From contig DATIYJ010000014.1 of NCBI GenBank assembly GCA_035517655.1, forward strand, positions 1-64,000: DNA of 64,000 nucleotides. Reading direction: 5' to 3'. Each line of letters opens with the position of its first letter. The stretch's first letter is position 1. Below, piece after piece: positions 17,188-27,047 of this stretch. This stretch comes from Nitrospiria bacterium (lineage in GTDB: Bacteria; Nitrospirota; Nitrospiria; JACQBZ01). A program made the translations under genes and the position numbers. The notes under the pieces were generated by a model. The model was not told the DNA's origin. It saw nothing but the letters and a program-made list of their open reading frames with translations, and ran no database searches.

Positions 17188-17216
17188 CTTATAACACTCC
17201 CTTCAGACCCCGTCAA
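17188..17216 (-). promoter_or_regulatory. Sigma70-like promoter of the DUF420 gene
   Basis: On the minus strand: TTGACG, 17-base spacer, TATAAG. Predicted start near 17181, leader about 40 bases. Its -35 box lies 6 bases from the -35 box of the divergent promoter at 17223-17251, so a single bound regulator could affect both. Confidence 0.6.
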
Positions 17217-17222
17217 GCTTCA

Positions 17223-17251
17223 TTGACAGTCGGAATGCGGTGTGATAGGGT
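17223..17251 (+). promoter_or_regulatory. Sigma70-like promoter with extended -10, leaderless geometry
   Basis: TTGACA (17223-17228), 17-base spacer, TAGGGT (17246-17251) preceded by TG at 17243-17244. Exactly 7 bases separate the -10 box from the GTG at 17259. Confidence 0.6.
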
Positions 17252-17258
17252 GAATTGG

Positions 17259-17834
17259 GTGAAGACGGAAAACAAATATTGTCTCTGTTGCGGCGAATCG
17301 GTGCCGGTCAATAAAGTCCAACGAGATGGAAAACTTGAAACGACTTGTGTCTATTGCGGTTTTGTTCTGGACGTGGCGATGGAGGAAGAAAGGGGGCTGG
17401 CCGGTTGCATTCTTGCGGCCGACGATTCGGATCTGACGCGCGACCTTATCAGAGAGTCGTTGTTGAAGAAGAAAATGGCCCGATCGGTGCTCTCGTCCAA
17501 GAACGGTCAGGAATTCATCACGTCGTTTACCCGGAGGCTGGCCGAAAATCAGTCCGTCGATTTGGTCATTTTGGATGTGGAGATGCCGGTCATCGACGGC
17601 ATCACGGCTGCGCGTATGATGCGCGCGGTCGAAGGCCAATACGGAAAGGCCAAAGTGCCCATTCTTTTTTTCTCCGCGCACAAATGCGATGAAAACTTGA
17701 AGCGGCAAATCTCCCTCTTCAAACCGGCCAGTTATGTCAATAAGGGAAGCGATTCCGATCCGGAAAAACTCTTGGAACGCATCGATCTCCTGATCGGCTA
17801 TTTCATGATTAATCGCAAAACGCCTACTTCCTAA
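17259..17834 (+). CDS. Zinc-ribbon plus receiver-domain protein (response regulator)
   Basis: 191 residues from GTG 17259. The first 35 residues carry two CxxC pairs (CLCC and CVYC), a probable zinc ribbon. The rest is one CheY-like receiver: acidic pair AADDSD, phosphorylation site VILDVEMPVIDG, Ser in FFSAHK and the conserved Lys in SYVNKG. There is no DNA-binding output domain, so it may act by protein contact or through the zinc ribbon. No histidine kinase is adjacent. Start choice: the frame opens at a TTG (17223) that is actually the -35 box, so translation from GTG 17259 on a leaderless mRNA is more likely. Confidence 0.82.
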   Translation: MKTENKYCLCCGESVPVNKVQRDGKLETTCVYCGFVLDVAMEEERGLAGCILAADDSDLTRDLIRESLLKKKMARSVLSSKNGQEFITSFTRRLAENQSVDLVILDVEMPVIDGITAARMMRAVEGQYGKAKVPILFFSAHKCDENLKRQISLFKPASYVNKGSDSDPEKLLERIDLLIGYFMINRKTPTS

Positions 17835-17869
17835 CCCCCTGATTATTCAGAGTCCTTCGACAAGATTCA

Positions 17870-17898
17870 TTGACTTTTACCCTCCCGCATGGTAACGT
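17870..17898 (+). promoter_or_regulatory. Sigma70-like promoter of the trp operon
   Basis: TTGACT (17870-17875), 17-base spacer, TAACGT (17893-17898). Predicted start near 17905, leaving about 19 bases before the trpE ATG at 17924. That is too short for a Trp-codon leader peptide and attenuator. Confidence 0.6.
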
Positions 17899-17923
17899 CA
17901 AAAAAACTTGAAGAGTGAGCGGA

Positions 17924-19468
17924 ATGAAACCTAAATCGATGAGAACGATCCAGCGCATGCCGGCGTATCACCCCTCGCTGGAAGAATTCATCCGCAAGGC
18001 CAAACAGGGAAATCTGATTCCGGTTTATCGCGAAATCCTGGCTGACCTGGAGACACCCGTGTCCGCGTTTCTTAAAATCCGTGATGAACACTACGGGTAT
18101 CTTCTGGAAAGCGTGGAAGGCGGGGAAAAATGGGCGCGTTATTCCTTCCTGGGAAGCCGTCCGGCGTTGGTCATCAGAGGATCGCTTAATGAATTGACGT
18201 TGATCCGGCCCGGAGGTGTCGAGCGGGTTAAAGTCAAGACGGACCCTTTGGAGACGCTCAAGGGGATCATGGCCGATTACCAACCGGTGGAAGTGGAGGG
18301 AGTGCCGCGCTTCTTCGGAGGCGCCGTCGGCTATCTCGGGTACGATATGATCCGAAGCATCGAACGGCTTCCCGACTTTCACCACGACGGTTTGGACTTG
18401 CCCGTGATGTATTTAATGGTGACCGATACCCTGCTCATTTTCGATAACATGGCGCAGACCATTAAAGTGGTTTCGAACGTCCATCTGTCCGACCGTGGCG
18501 GGCGCGGAACGGACGGCGCGCGGCGGGCGTATCGCGAGGCGATTGATAAAATCGAGGCGATCATCGCCCGTTTGAAGAAAACAGATCGCCTTGATAAGAA
18601 GAGACGTCGTAACGGCGCGAAGAATTCGGAATGGAGGATCGCTTCAAATATGACCCCTCCCGCCTTCCGGAAGATCGTGCGCCGGGCCAAGGAATACATC
18701 CGGTCGGGGGATATTTTTCAAGTCGTGCTCTCCCAGCGATTCGAAACCGAGTCCCGGTCCGCGTCCTTCGATATTTACCGGTCCCTCCGGGTCATCAACC
18801 CGTCGCCGTACATGTATTATCTTCAATTGGACGGCCTCGAGCTGGTCGGTTCTTCGCCCGAGGTGTTGGTACGATGCGAAGACCGCAAGATCGAACTCCG
18901 GCCGATCGCCGGAACCCGTCCGCGGGGCCGGAACGAGGAGGAGGACCGGTTGCTGGAGCGCGAGCTCCTGTCCGATCAAAAAGAATGCGCGGAACACATC
19001 ATGCTGGTGGATCTGGGGCGAAACGATGTCGGACGCGTTTCTGATGTCGGGTCGGTTCGGGTGGAAAGATTGATGGCCGTCGAACGGTACTCGCACGTGA
19101 TGCATCTCGTCTCGCAAATCGAAGGACGGCTCCAAAAGGACAAGGACGTTTACGATGTGATGCGGGCCTGTTTTCCCGCGGGCACCGTTTCGGGCGCGCC
19201 TAAGATCCGAGCCATGGAAATTATCGAGGAATTGGAGCCGACCGGTCGAGGCCCGTACGCAGGCGCCGTGGGTTATTTCAGTTTTTCCGGAAACCTGGAT
19301 ACCTGCATTAATATCCGGACGATCGTGATCAAAGGGGGGCGGGCCTATATTCAAGCCGGGGCCGGAATCGTGGCGGACTCCGATCCCAAACGTGAATATC
19401 AGGAGACGGTCAATAAAGCCAAGGCGATGCTGGTCGCGATCGAAATGGCCCAAGGGGGCCTGGACTAA
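17924..19468 (+). CDS. trpE: Anthranilate synthase component I
   Basis: 514 residues. With TrpG it converts chorismate and glutamine to anthranilate, the first committed step to tryptophan. The N-terminal domain ([11 protein letters not shown].....[19 protein letters not shown]) has the LLES motif of tryptophan feedback binding; the C-terminal chorismate-binding domain has [55 protein letters not shown] and the [12 protein letters not shown] end. Feedback inhibition by tryptophan is therefore likely. ATG 17924 is taken over the GTG at 17915. It is the first gene of a full trp operon and is followed by trpG. Confidence 0.96.
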   Translation: MKPKSMRTIQRMPAYHPSLEEFIRKAKQGNLIPVYREILADLETPVSAFLKIRDEHYGYLLESVEGGEKWARYSFLGSRPALVIRGSLNELTLIRPGGVERVKVKTDPLETLKGIMADYQPVEVEGVPRFFGGAVGYLGYDMIRSIERLPDFHHDGLDLPVMYLMVTDTLLIFDNMAQTIKVVSNVHLSDRGGRGTDGARRAYREAIDKIEAIIARLKKTDRLDKKRRRNGAKNSEWRIASNMTPPAFRKIVRRAKEYIRSGDIFQVVLSQRFETESRSASFDIYRSLRVINPSPYMYYLQLDGLELVGSSPEVLVRCEDRKIELRPIAGTRPRGRNEEEDRLLERELLSDQKECAEHIMLVDLGRNDVGRVSDVGSVRVERLMAVERYSHVMHLVSQIEGRLQKDKDVYDVMRACFPAGTVSGAPKIRAMEIIEELEPTGRGPYAGAVGYFSFSGNLDTCINIRTIVIKGGRAYIQAGAGIVADSDPKREYQETVNKAKAMLVAIEMAQGGLD

Positions 19469-19510
19469 ATAAGGGATGCCCTATCGATGACGCTCGTGGC
19501 GTGACGCGAT

Positions 19511-20074
<564 letters not shown>

Positions 20075-20087
20075 GAGAAACCACCGT

Positions 20088-20561
20088 ATGAGTACGACCG
20101 GCGGAACGGATCTGCAGATGCGTGTGATGGAGTGGCTTGAGAAATACGGTTATGTCACGGCCGGGGTCAGTTTCCTCTTTCTCGGTATGGTTGTTTTCGT
20201 TTTCGGCTGGGTCGAATTCTTGGTGGGTGTTAGGGAGAGCCTCCCAAAGGCCGTTCTGGTCTTAATGAACGAGCTCCTGTTGGTGGTTATCTTGCTGGAG
20301 CTCTTTCGGACGATCATCAACTTCCTCAAAAGTAGAACGATCAGCCTCGAGCCTTTTCTCCACGTCGGCATCATCGCATCGGTTCGGCGTCTTCTGACGA
20401 TCGGGGCCGAAATTACGCTTCAGGTCGAGGTTTCGCCGGTTCGCTTCAACCAGTACCTGCTCGATGCGCTGGTCAATGTCGGTGTGATACTCACCTTGGT
20501 TTTCGCCCTTTATCTTTACCGTGTCCGCGGCATCAAGGCGGAATACATGGTCAAGGGGTGA
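20088..20561 (+). CDS. PsiE-like membrane protein inside the trp operon
   Basis: 157 residues with four hydrophobic segments: YVTAGVSFLFLGMVVFVFGWVEF, LVLMNELLLVVILLELFRTIINF, and two more in the C-terminal half (around ASVRRLLTIGAEITL and LVNVGVILTLVFALYLY). The ELLLVVILLELFRT segment and the overall plan resemble the phosphate-starvation-inducible PsiE family, function unknown. It sits 13 bases after trpG and before trpD, same strand, so it is likely co-transcribed though it has no known part in tryptophan synthesis. It could be an unrelated passenger. Confidence 0.75.
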   Translation: MSTTGGTDLQMRVMEWLEKYGYVTAGVSFLFLGMVVFVFGWVEFLVGVRESLPKAVLVLMNELLLVVILLELFRTIINFLKSRTISLEPFLHVGIIASVRRLLTIGAEITLQVEVSPVRFNQYLLDALVNVGVILTLVFALYLYRVRGIKAEYMVKG

Positions 20562-20613
20562 CGCGTGCCGTTTTTTTCATTCATAGTGTTGGCGACGGAT
20601 GCGCGGATTCTTG

Positions 20614-20643
20614 TTTCCAAGGGATACCATTTCATTCTAGAAT
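20614..20643 (+). promoter_or_regulatory. Possible internal promoter before trpD
   Basis: TTTCCA (20614-20619), 18-base spacer, TAGAAT (20638-20643), inside a 116-base gap in the trp operon. ATTCTAGAAT at 20634-20643 is also a perfect 10-base palindrome. The -35 is poor, so this is only suggestive. Confidence 0.3.
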
Positions 20644-20677
20644 ATGATACATTTCCGTGTTCGGGTAATGGCATAAA

Positions 20678-21691
20678 ATGATCAAGGAAGCGATCGCAAA
20701 AGTGGTGGACGAGGTCAACCTGACCGAGGCCGAGGCCGAGGCCGTGATGCGCGAAATTATGGAGGGCCAGGCGACCTCCGCTCAGATCGCGGCCTACATC
20801 ACCGCGCTTCGGATGAAGGGTGAGACGGTCGAGGAAATCACCGGGTCGGCCCGCGTCATGCGCGAAAAGGCAGTCCGGATCCATGTGAACGATCCGTTTG
20901 CGGTGGATACCTGCGGAACGGGGGGCGACCGGATGAACACGTTCAATATCTCGACCACCACGGCCTTTGTGGTCGCCGGCGCCGGAATCACGGTTGCCAA
21001 GCACGGGAATCGGTCCGTCTCGAGCAGTTGTGGAAGCGCCGATGTTTTAAAAGCGTTGGAGATTAAAATCGATTATCCGCCCGAGAAAGTCGAAGAATGC
21101 CTGAATACGATCGGGATCGGATTCCTGTTCGCCCCCCTTTATCATGGCGCGATGAAACATGCCATCGGACCGCGACAGGAAGTCGGAATTCGGACGATCT
21201 TTAACATTCTCGGTCCGCTGACCAATCCGGCGCAGGCCTCCATCCAGGTGCTGGGGGTGTACGACCAGAATCTGAGCGATTTAATGGCGCAGGTCCTGAT
21301 GAACCTGGGGTCGCTTCACTGTTTTTGTGTGAACGGGCTCGATGGTTTGGATGAAATCACGATCACGACGAAGTCCAAGATCTGCGAAGGGAAAGAGGGA
21401 AAAGTCAAGTGCTACCACATCGAACCCGGCGATTTTGATCTTCCGACCGCCCGCGTGAAAGACATCGTCGGCGGGATGCCGGATCACAATGCCCGGATCG
21501 TCCTGGACGTCCTCGGCGGACAGAAGGGGCCGAGGCGGGACGTCGTCCTGCTGAATGCCGCTCCGGCGGTCGTGGCGGCCGGGAAAGCGCGCACACTCCA
21601 GGACGGAGTCCGCGTGGCGGCGGAATCGATCGACAGCGGGGCGGCGATGGAAAAATTAAAACGACTTCGCGCGATGACGAATCGGTCTTGA
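20678..21691 (+). CDS. trpD: Anthranilate phosphoribosyltransferase
   Basis: 337 residues, the usual length. It joins anthranilate with PRPP. Conserved features: the helical N-terminal domain with [22 protein letters not shown], the PRPP site [44 protein letters not shown] (the anthranilate site), [21 protein letters not shown] and the ILGPLTNPA strand. No strong ribosome site precedes the ATG. It follows the psiE-like gene after a 116-base gap and is followed by trpC at 16 bases. Confidence 0.96.
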   Translation: MIKEAIAKVVDEVNLTEAEAEAVMREIMEGQATSAQIAAYITALRMKGETVEEITGSARVMREKAVRIHVNDPFAVDTCGTGGDRMNTFNISTTTAFVVAGAGITVAKHGNRSVSSSCGSADVLKALEIKIDYPPEKVEECLNTIGIGFLFAPLYHGAMKHAIGPRQEVGIRTIFNILGPLTNPAQASIQVLGVYDQNLSDLMAQVLMNLGSLHCFCVNGLDGLDEITITTKSKICEGKEGKVKCYHIEPGDFDLPTARVKDIVGGMPDHNARIVLDVLGGQKGPRRDVVLLNAAPAVVAAGKARTLQDGVRVAAESIDSGAAMEKLKRLRAMTNRS

Positions 21692-21707
21692 AAAAGAGCA
21701 ACGAATC

Positions 21708-22508
21708 TTGACCCATTTACGGGCTGTGACATTTCTGGATGACATCGTGGCCTCGACGCGAGAGGCGGTACGGACCGCCAAACTCAAGCGTCCGCCGGCC
21801 GATATGAAACGCCGATGCAGGGATCGCGAGGCGGCGCGGCCTTTTGCGGAATCCTTTTCAGACGGATCCAACCTGAAACTGATCGCCGAGCTGAAACAGG
21901 CCTCTCCTTCGCAAGGCCTTCTCCGGAAGGCGTTCAATCCGGTCTCGATCGCAAAAATTTACGAAGAAGCGGGCGCGGCGGCCCTTTCGGTGTTGACGGA
22001 GGAACGGTTCTTTCAAGGGTCCCTGGATGATCTGGCCCGGGTTCGCTCCGCGGTGACGCGTCCATTGCTGCGGAAGGATTTTCTCATCGATGAATATCAG
22101 GTCTACGAGGCACGGGCGTTTGGCGCCGATGCGATTTTGCTGATCGCCGCCATCCTGGACGACGGTCGGCTAAAGGATTTCCAGGCCCTCGCGCGAGACC
22201 TGGCCATGGACAGTCTCATCGAGGTCCATACCGAGGCCGAGCTGGATCGGGCCCTGAAGACGGAAGCCCGACTGATCGGTATCAACAACCGCGATCTGGC
22301 GACCTTTAAAACCAACCTGGAGACCACGTTCCGGTTGATTACGGGAATTCCGGACGATCGGGTGGTGGTGAGTGAAAGCGGGATTGGTCAAAGAAAAGAT
22401 CTCGATCGCTTGTTTGAAGCGGGGACGGATGCCGTCCTGATCGGCGAAACGTTTATGAGGAGTCCGGACATTCAGGCCAAGATTCGTGAGCTTTTCGGGA
22501 AAATTTGA
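21708..22508 (+). CDS. trpC: Indole-3-glycerol-phosphate synthase
   Basis: 266 residues. It closes the indole ring from the carboxyphenylamino-deoxyribulose phosphate. The (beta-alpha)8 fold landmarks are clear: LIAELKQASPSQGLL, AAALSVLTEERFFQGS, LLRKDFLIDEYQVYEARAFGADAILL, GINNRDLATF (the NNR motif), VSESGI and DAVLIGETFMRSPD. The start is uncertain: TTG 21708 gives full length, a GTG at 21726 would remove six residues. It is not fused to TrpF, which follows 6 bases later. Confidence 0.95.
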   Translation: MTHLRAVTFLDDIVASTREAVRTAKLKRPPADMKRRCRDREAARPFAESFSDGSNLKLIAELKQASPSQGLLRKAFNPVSIAKIYEEAGAAALSVLTEERFFQGSLDDLARVRSAVTRPLLRKDFLIDEYQVYEARAFGADAILLIAAILDDGRLKDFQALARDLAMDSLIEVHTEAELDRALKTEARLIGINNRDLATFKTNLETTFRLITGIPDDRVVVSESGIGQRKDLDRLFEAGTDAVLIGETFMRSPDIQAKIRELFGKI

Positions 22509-22514
22509 GGATGG

Positions 22515-23129
22515 ATGGGGATGCGAGTCAAGATTTGCGGGATCATGAACGTTCACGACGCCTTGGCCGCTGCGGAGTTCGGGGCGGATGCCGTCGGTTT
22601 TGTCCTCTACCGAAGCAGCCCCCGCTATACGGATCTCAAGACGATCAAGAACATCATCGCGCAATTGCCGCCGTTTGTCACGACGGTGGGCGTTTTCGCC
22701 AACGCGGAGGAACGGGAAATCCTTTCGACGGTGAATGAATGCGGACTCGACGTCATCCAGCTTCAGGGGGATGAACCGGCGGACCTCTGCCGTCGCTTGG
22801 GCAGCCGCGTCATCAAGGCGATACGCATCCGAGACAAATTCAGTCTAAACCGGATGATTCCCTACAAGGTGAGGGCCTTTGTCCTGGACACGTTTCGGGA
22901 TGGACAGCTCGGCGGGACGGGCGAAACCTTTGACTGGAATCTGGCAATGGATGCGAAAAAATTCGGAAAAATCATCCTGGCCGGAGGGCTCACGCCGGAC
23001 AACATCCAACAGGCGGTCGAACAGGTCCGGCCCTACGGCGTGGATGTCAGCAGCGGAGTGGAAGAGCGTGTGGGCAAAAAAGACCTTACAAAGCTGAAGC
23101 GGTTCATTGAACTTGCCAAACAGGCGTAA
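22515..23129 (+). CDS. trpF: Phosphoribosylanthranilate isomerase
   Basis: 204 residues. It performs the Amadori rearrangement between the TrpD and TrpC steps. RVKICGIMNVHDALAAAEFGADAVGFVLY carries the catalytic Cys in KICG; then VGVFAN, VIQLQGDE, VLDTFRDGQLGGTGETFDW with the catalytic Asp, LAGGLTPDNIQQAV and VDVSSGVEERVGKKD. Two in-frame ATGs (22515 and 22521) are possible. A 59-base gap with a palindrome separates it from trpB. Confidence 0.95.
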   Translation: MGMRVKICGIMNVHDALAAAEFGADAVGFVLYRSSPRYTDLKTIKNIIAQLPPFVTTVGVFANAEEREILSTVNECGLDVIQLQGDEPADLCRRLGSRVIKAIRIRDKFSLNRMIPYKVRAFVLDTFRDGQLGGTGETFDWNLAMDAKKFGKIILAGGLTPDNIQQAVEQVRPYGVDVSSGVEERVGKKDLTKLKRFIELAKQA

Positions 23130-23149
23130 AAACTGGATGGCTGGGGGAT

Positions 23150-23163
23150 CGGACTTAAGTCCG
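23150..23163. repeat. 14-base perfect palindrome between trpF and trpB
   Basis: CGGACTTAAGTCCG at 23150-23163 reads the same on both strands, in the 59-base trpF-trpB gap. It could be an operator or a small RNA hairpin; there is no T-run after it. A -35/-10 pair near it was not seen. Confidence 0.4.
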
Positions 23164-23188
23164 CTCCTGCTTAAATGACGGTTTTCAA

Positions 23189-24382
23189 ATGACGACCTTA
23201 CCTGATCAGAGCGGTCACTTTGGCATCTATGGCGGACGGTTTGCCCCCGAGACGTTGATGCCGGCGCTAACCGAATTGGAAAAACACTATAAATTCTCAA
23301 AGAATAACAAAAGATTCCAATCTTCTTTTAAGAAATATCTTAAAGAATTTGCAGGCCGGCCCACGCCGCTTTATTACGCCGAGCGCTTAACAAAAAAGCT
23401 CGGCGGGGCCAAGATCTATTTAAAACGCGAAGACCTGTGTCACACCGGAGCGCACAAAATCAACAACACGATCGGCCAGGCCTTGCTCGCCAAGCGGATG
23501 GGCAAACGCCGGGTAATCGCTGAAACCGGCGCGGGCCAGCACGGCGTGGCCGTGGCGACGGTCGCCGCGGTATTCGGCCTGGAATGCGAAGTTTACATGG
23601 GAACCGAAGATATGGAGCGTCAATCGCTCAACGTCTACCGGATGCGGTTGATGGGGGCCAAAGTCTCCCCTGTCGATTCCGGGAGCCGGACGCTCAAGGA
23701 CGCGATCAACGAAGCGATGCGGGACTGGACCACCCATGTACGCACCACCCATTATATCCTCGGTTCGGTTCTCGGTCCCCATCCTTTTCCGGCCATGATC
23801 CGGGATTTTCAAAAAGTGATCGGTATGGAAGCGCGTCAGCAAATCCATAAAACGGAAGGCCGTCTTCCCGACTATCTCGTCGCCTGCGTCGGAGGAGGCA
23901 GCAACGCCATGGGGCTGTTTTATCCTTTCTTGGACGATCGGACGGTCCAGATGATCGGCGTGGAGGCTGGCGGTCATGGAATCGAGAGCGGGAAACACGC
24001 CGCGCGTTTTGCCGATGGATCACTCGGAGTCCTTCACGGAACCATGACCTATCTCCTGCAGGACGACGACGGTCAGATCCGGCTTACGCATTCCGTATCG
24101 GCAGGACTGGATTATGCCGCTGTCGGTCCGGAGCACAGCTACCACTATGATCGGGGCCGGATCCGGTTTACGCATGTGACGGACCAGGAAGCCCTGGCCG
24201 CGTTTGATCTCTTAAGTCAAGTGGAGGGGATTATGCCGGCGCTGGAATCGGCCCATGCCGTGGCCCATGCCGCGAAGCTGGCCCCCCAACTGAAACGAAA
24301 TCAGATCGTCCTGATCAATCTTTCCGGCCGGGGCGACAAGGACGTGATGCAGGTGGCCAAGATAAGAGGAGTGCAACTCTGA
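23189..24382 (+). CDS. trpB: Tryptophan synthase beta chain
   Basis: 397 residues. It condenses indole with serine using pyridoxal phosphate. The N-terminal [19 protein letters not shown], the PLP lysine segment [46 protein letters not shown] (phosphate loop) and the C-terminal LSGRGDKD are all canonical for the TrpB1 type. It pairs with the alpha subunit, whose gene follows 5 bases downstream. Confidence 0.97.
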   Translation: MTTLPDQSGHFGIYGGRFAPETLMPALTELEKHYKFSKNNKRFQSSFKKYLKEFAGRPTPLYYAERLTKKLGGAKIYLKREDLCHTGAHKINNTIGQALLAKRMGKRRVIAETGAGQHGVAVATVAAVFGLECEVYMGTEDMERQSLNVYRMRLMGAKVSPVDSGSRTLKDAINEAMRDWTTHVRTTHYILGSVLGPHPFPAMIRDFQKVIGMEARQQIHKTEGRLPDYLVACVGGGSNAMGLFYPFLDDRTVQMIGVEAGGHGIESGKHAARFADGSLGVLHGTMTYLLQDDDGQIRLTHSVSAGLDYAAVGPEHSYHYDRGRIRFTHVTDQEALAAFDLLSQVEGIMPALESAHAVAHAAKLAPQLKRNQIVLINLSGRGDKDVMQVAKIRGVQL

Positions 24383-24387
24383 ACGCC

Positions 24388-25194
24388 ATGTCCGGCATCG
24401 ATAAAATTTTTGCAGAGTTACGGTCCAAAAAAGAAAAAGCGCTTATCCCGTATATTATGGCCGGAGATCCCCGGTTGGAACGGACGAAAGAGATGGTGCT
24501 GGCGATGGAAAAAGCGGGCGCCGACATGATCGAACTGGGCGTCCCGTTTTCCGATCCGATCGCGGACGGCCCCGTGATCCAGCGGGCCGGTCAGCGATCC
24601 TTGAAATGCAAAACATCTTTGAAGGATATTTTAAGTTTGGTCGCGGATCTTCGTAAGAAGACGAACATTCCTCTGATTTTGATGACCTACTACAATCCGG
24701 TGCTTAAACTCGGCGTCGAGAATTTATTCAAGGCCGCGGAACGGGCCGGCGTGGACGGGCTCATCATTCCGGATCTTCCACCGGAAGAAGGTCGCGCCGT
24801 GTTGGAGGAGAGCCGCCGATGCGGATTGAATTGGATCTTGTTGTCCGCGCCCACCACCCCGGTGAACCGGCTCAAGTTTTTAGCCAAACAGACCCAAGGG
24901 TTTCTATACTACGTCTCCTTGACCGGCATCACGGGATCATCGCTTAAAGACCTTTCCGAGGTCCGGACCCGGCTGTCGATGATCCGCCGTATGACGGATA
25001 AGCCGGTTGCCATCGGTTTCGGAATATCGACTCCGGAGCAGGCCAAGGCCCTGGGGGAAATGGCGGACGGCGTGATTGTGGGCAGCGCGATTGTTCGGCT
25101 GATCGAGCAGCATTTGGAAGACCCCGAGCTTCCATTCGTAGTCTCGGCGTTTGTGAAGCGCTTAAAGCAGGCCATGACCGGCCGATCCTTCTAA
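24388..25194 (+). CDS. trpA: Tryptophan synthase alpha chain
   Basis: 268 residues. It splits indole-3-glycerol phosphate and channels indole to TrpB. The catalytic Glu is in DMIELGVPFSDPIADGPVIQ together with the D of PFSDP; GLIIPDLPPEE carries the second catalytic Asp; YYVSLTGITG, GFGISTPEQAK and VIVGSAIV form the phosphate site. It ends the trp operon. The signalling gene downstream starts 36 bases later. Confidence 0.97.
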   Translation: MSGIDKIFAELRSKKEKALIPYIMAGDPRLERTKEMVLAMEKAGADMIELGVPFSDPIADGPVIQRAGQRSLKCKTSLKDILSLVADLRKKTNIPLILMTYYNPVLKLGVENLFKAAERAGVDGLIIPDLPPEEGRAVLEESRRCGLNWILLSAPTTPVNRLKFLAKQTQGFLYYVSLTGITGSSLKDLSEVRTRLSMIRRMTDKPVAIGFGISTPEQAKALGEMADGVIVGSAIVRLIEQHLEDPELPFVVSAFVKRLKQAMTGRSF

Positions 25195-25230
25195 GACATA
25201 GTCGGACCCATCCAGTAAAAGGCCATAATC

Positions 25231-26937
25231 ATGATCACGAAACGGGCCTCCAAAGGAAGGCGGAGCACGGATCAAACCGGCGCCGTGCTGCGGTTGAAAA
25301 GAGAATTATCCCTCGAGCGGGCCAAGCGGGAAGTTCTTCAGGGCCTTAGCCGCATACCGTTGGAGGCTCAGTCCCCCGATCGACTTTACGATTACTACCT
25401 CGGCGTGATTCTGAAACTGACCCGGACGAAGGCCGGATCGATCCTTCTGCGGGATGAGGTCACCAACGACCTGGTCTTCGTGGCCTGCAAAGGAAAAGGG
25501 TCGGAAGGGCGCGTCGGAAAGCATCTCCCGGTCGGGGAAGGAGTTGCCGGCTGGGTTGTTCGAACCGGTTATCGGTACTTTACGGGCGACACCGAACATG
25601 AACGGATGGTCAAAAAGGAGTTCGGTCCGGAAATCGGGTCGGCCGCCCAAAATATACTCTGCGTGCCGCTGAAAATCTCCCGACGGGTGCTGGGCGTCCT
25701 GGAAATCTTGAATCGAAAAGACCGAAGGCCGTTTCGGCGGGAGGATCTGAATCTTCTGGATGCGATCGCGGTCCAGGTGGCCACCGTGATCGAGAACACG
25801 AGACTCTTTGAAAAATACGACAGCAAGGTCCGGAAACTCAGGACCTTGAAAGAGATCAGCCGGCTGCTCAATTCGACGCTCGACGAAAAAGAGGTCAAGA
25901 AGCGGGCGGTGGAGGCGGCTACGCGGTTGATGGAGGCGGAGGTCGGATCCCTCCTCCTGATCGATGAGGCGACCGGCGAGTTGTATTTTGACGTCGACCT
26001 GGGCGACCGGGGTAAGCGGGTCAAAGAGATCCGTCTCAAAATCGGGGAAGGCATCGCCGGCTGGGTGGCCAAGACCGGGGAACCGGCGATCGTGGCGGAT
26101 GCGCAGAAGGATCCGCGTTTTGTTCGAAAGGTCGATGAAAAAAGCGCGTTCGTGACCCGCAATATGATTTGCGTTCCGGTCAAGATCCGGGATCGGATCA
26201 TCGGCGTGTTGCAGGCGATCAATAAATTGGACCGGCAGACCTTCTCCAATTGGGATCTGGAGGAATTCCAAAGCCTCGCCGACCAGGTCGCCATTGCCGT
26301 CGACAACGCAAATCTCTACAAGGAACTGCGGGAGACCTTTTTCGGAACGGCCGGGGCGTTGGGGGATGCCATTGAGGCGAAGGATGCCTATACGGCGGGC
26401 CATACGCGTCGCGTTTTAGCTTATTCGATGGCGATGGGAAAGCTGCTCCATCTCTCCGGTCCGGAACTGGACAACCTGAAGCTCGCGGCGATGCTGCACG
26501 ACATCGGCAAGATCGGAATCGAGGACAGCATCCTTCAAAAGCCGGGCAAACTCGAAGACGCGGAACGTCGGCGCATGCAAGAACACACCACCATCGGGTT
26601 TAAAATCGTCGATCACGTGAAGCAGTTGCGCAAAATTGTTCCCGGGATCATGCATCACCACGAGGAATACGACGGGACCGGTTATCCCGGAGGATTGAAG
26701 GGCGATCAGATTCCCCTCATCGCGCGCATCATCGCCGTGGCGGATTGTTTCGATGCCATGACGACCGATCGGCCCTACCGAAAGGGACGCTCCGTCCCGA
26801 CGGCGGTGGAGGAGCTTCTGAAGCTCGCGGGGACTCAGTTGGATGAAAAAGTCGTGGCCGCCTTCCTCCGGGCCTATCGGGCCGGCGACCTTCGCATGAC
26901 CATCGAGTCCGGCTCGTCTTCTGTGCCCGTGGACTGA
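25231..26937 (+). CDS. GAF-GAF-HD-GYP signalling protein (probable c-di-GMP phosphodiesterase)
   Basis: 568 residues. Two GAF sensor domains (about residues 45-195 and 205-370, each with a VGEGVAGWV or IGEGIAGWV motif and a LCVPLK/ICVPVK strand) lead by a helical linker into an HD-GYP domain. The catalytic motifs are intact: AGHTRRV, LHDIGKIGIEDSIL, HHEEYDGTGYPGGLKGDQIP and ADCFDAMTTDRPYR. HD-GYP domains hydrolyse cyclic di-GMP to pGpG or GMP using a di- or tri-iron site. No membrane segment is present, so it should respond to a cytoplasmic ligand of the GAF domains. It follows trpA closely but is unlikely to be functionally linked. Confidence 0.93.
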   Translation: MITKRASKGRRSTDQTGAVLRLKRELSLERAKREVLQGLSRIPLEAQSPDRLYDYYLGVILKLTRTKAGSILLRDEVTNDLVFVACKGKGSEGRVGKHLPVGEGVAGWVVRTGYRYFTGDTEHERMVKKEFGPEIGSAAQNILCVPLKISRRVLGVLEILNRKDRRPFRREDLNLLDAIAVQVATVIENTRLFEKYDSKVRKLRTLKEISRLLNSTLDEKEVKKRAVEAATRLMEAEVGSLLLIDEATGELYFDVDLGDRGKRVKEIRLKIGEGIAGWVAKTGEPAIVADAQKDPRFVRKVDEKSAFVTRNMICVPVKIRDRIIGVLQAINKLDRQTFSNWDLEEFQSLADQVAIAVDNANLYKELRETFFGTAGALGDAIEAKDAYTAGHTRRVLAYSMAMGKLLHLSGPELDNLKLAAMLHDIGKIGIEDSILQKPGKLEDAERRRMQEHTTIGFKIVDHVKQLRKIVPGIMHHHEEYDGTGYPGGLKGDQIPLIARIIAVADCFDAMTTDRPYRKGRSVPTAVEELLKLAGTQLDEKVVAAFLRAYRAGDLRMTIESGSSSVPVD

Positions 26938-26985
26938 TTTTGACCGCCGGGACCCTTCCTCCGCCCGGGTACCCGGCCAATCCTG

Positions 26986-26994
26986 TGCTATAAT
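26986..26994 (+). promoter_or_regulatory. Extended -10 promoter before the lipoprotein gene
   Basis: TG at 26986-26987, one base, then perfect TATAAT at 26989-26994. No clear -35 box at 17 bases, as is usual for extended -10 promoters. Leader about 47 bases to ATG 27048, with a GGGAGGG ribosome site. Confidence 0.5.
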
Positions 26995-27047
26995 CAATTT
27001 CAAGAATCCATCGAAATCCGGCTCACGGCTGACGGGAGGGAATCGCG

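Noticed and set aside
17835-17923. trp leader peptide and attenuator
   Set aside because: No run of Trp codons or paired terminator/antiterminator; the predicted leader is about 19 bases.
25306-26403. 365-residue minus-strand frame opposite the HD-GYP gene
   Set aside because: The GAF and HD-GYP motifs lie on the plus strand; the opposite frame is a by-product.
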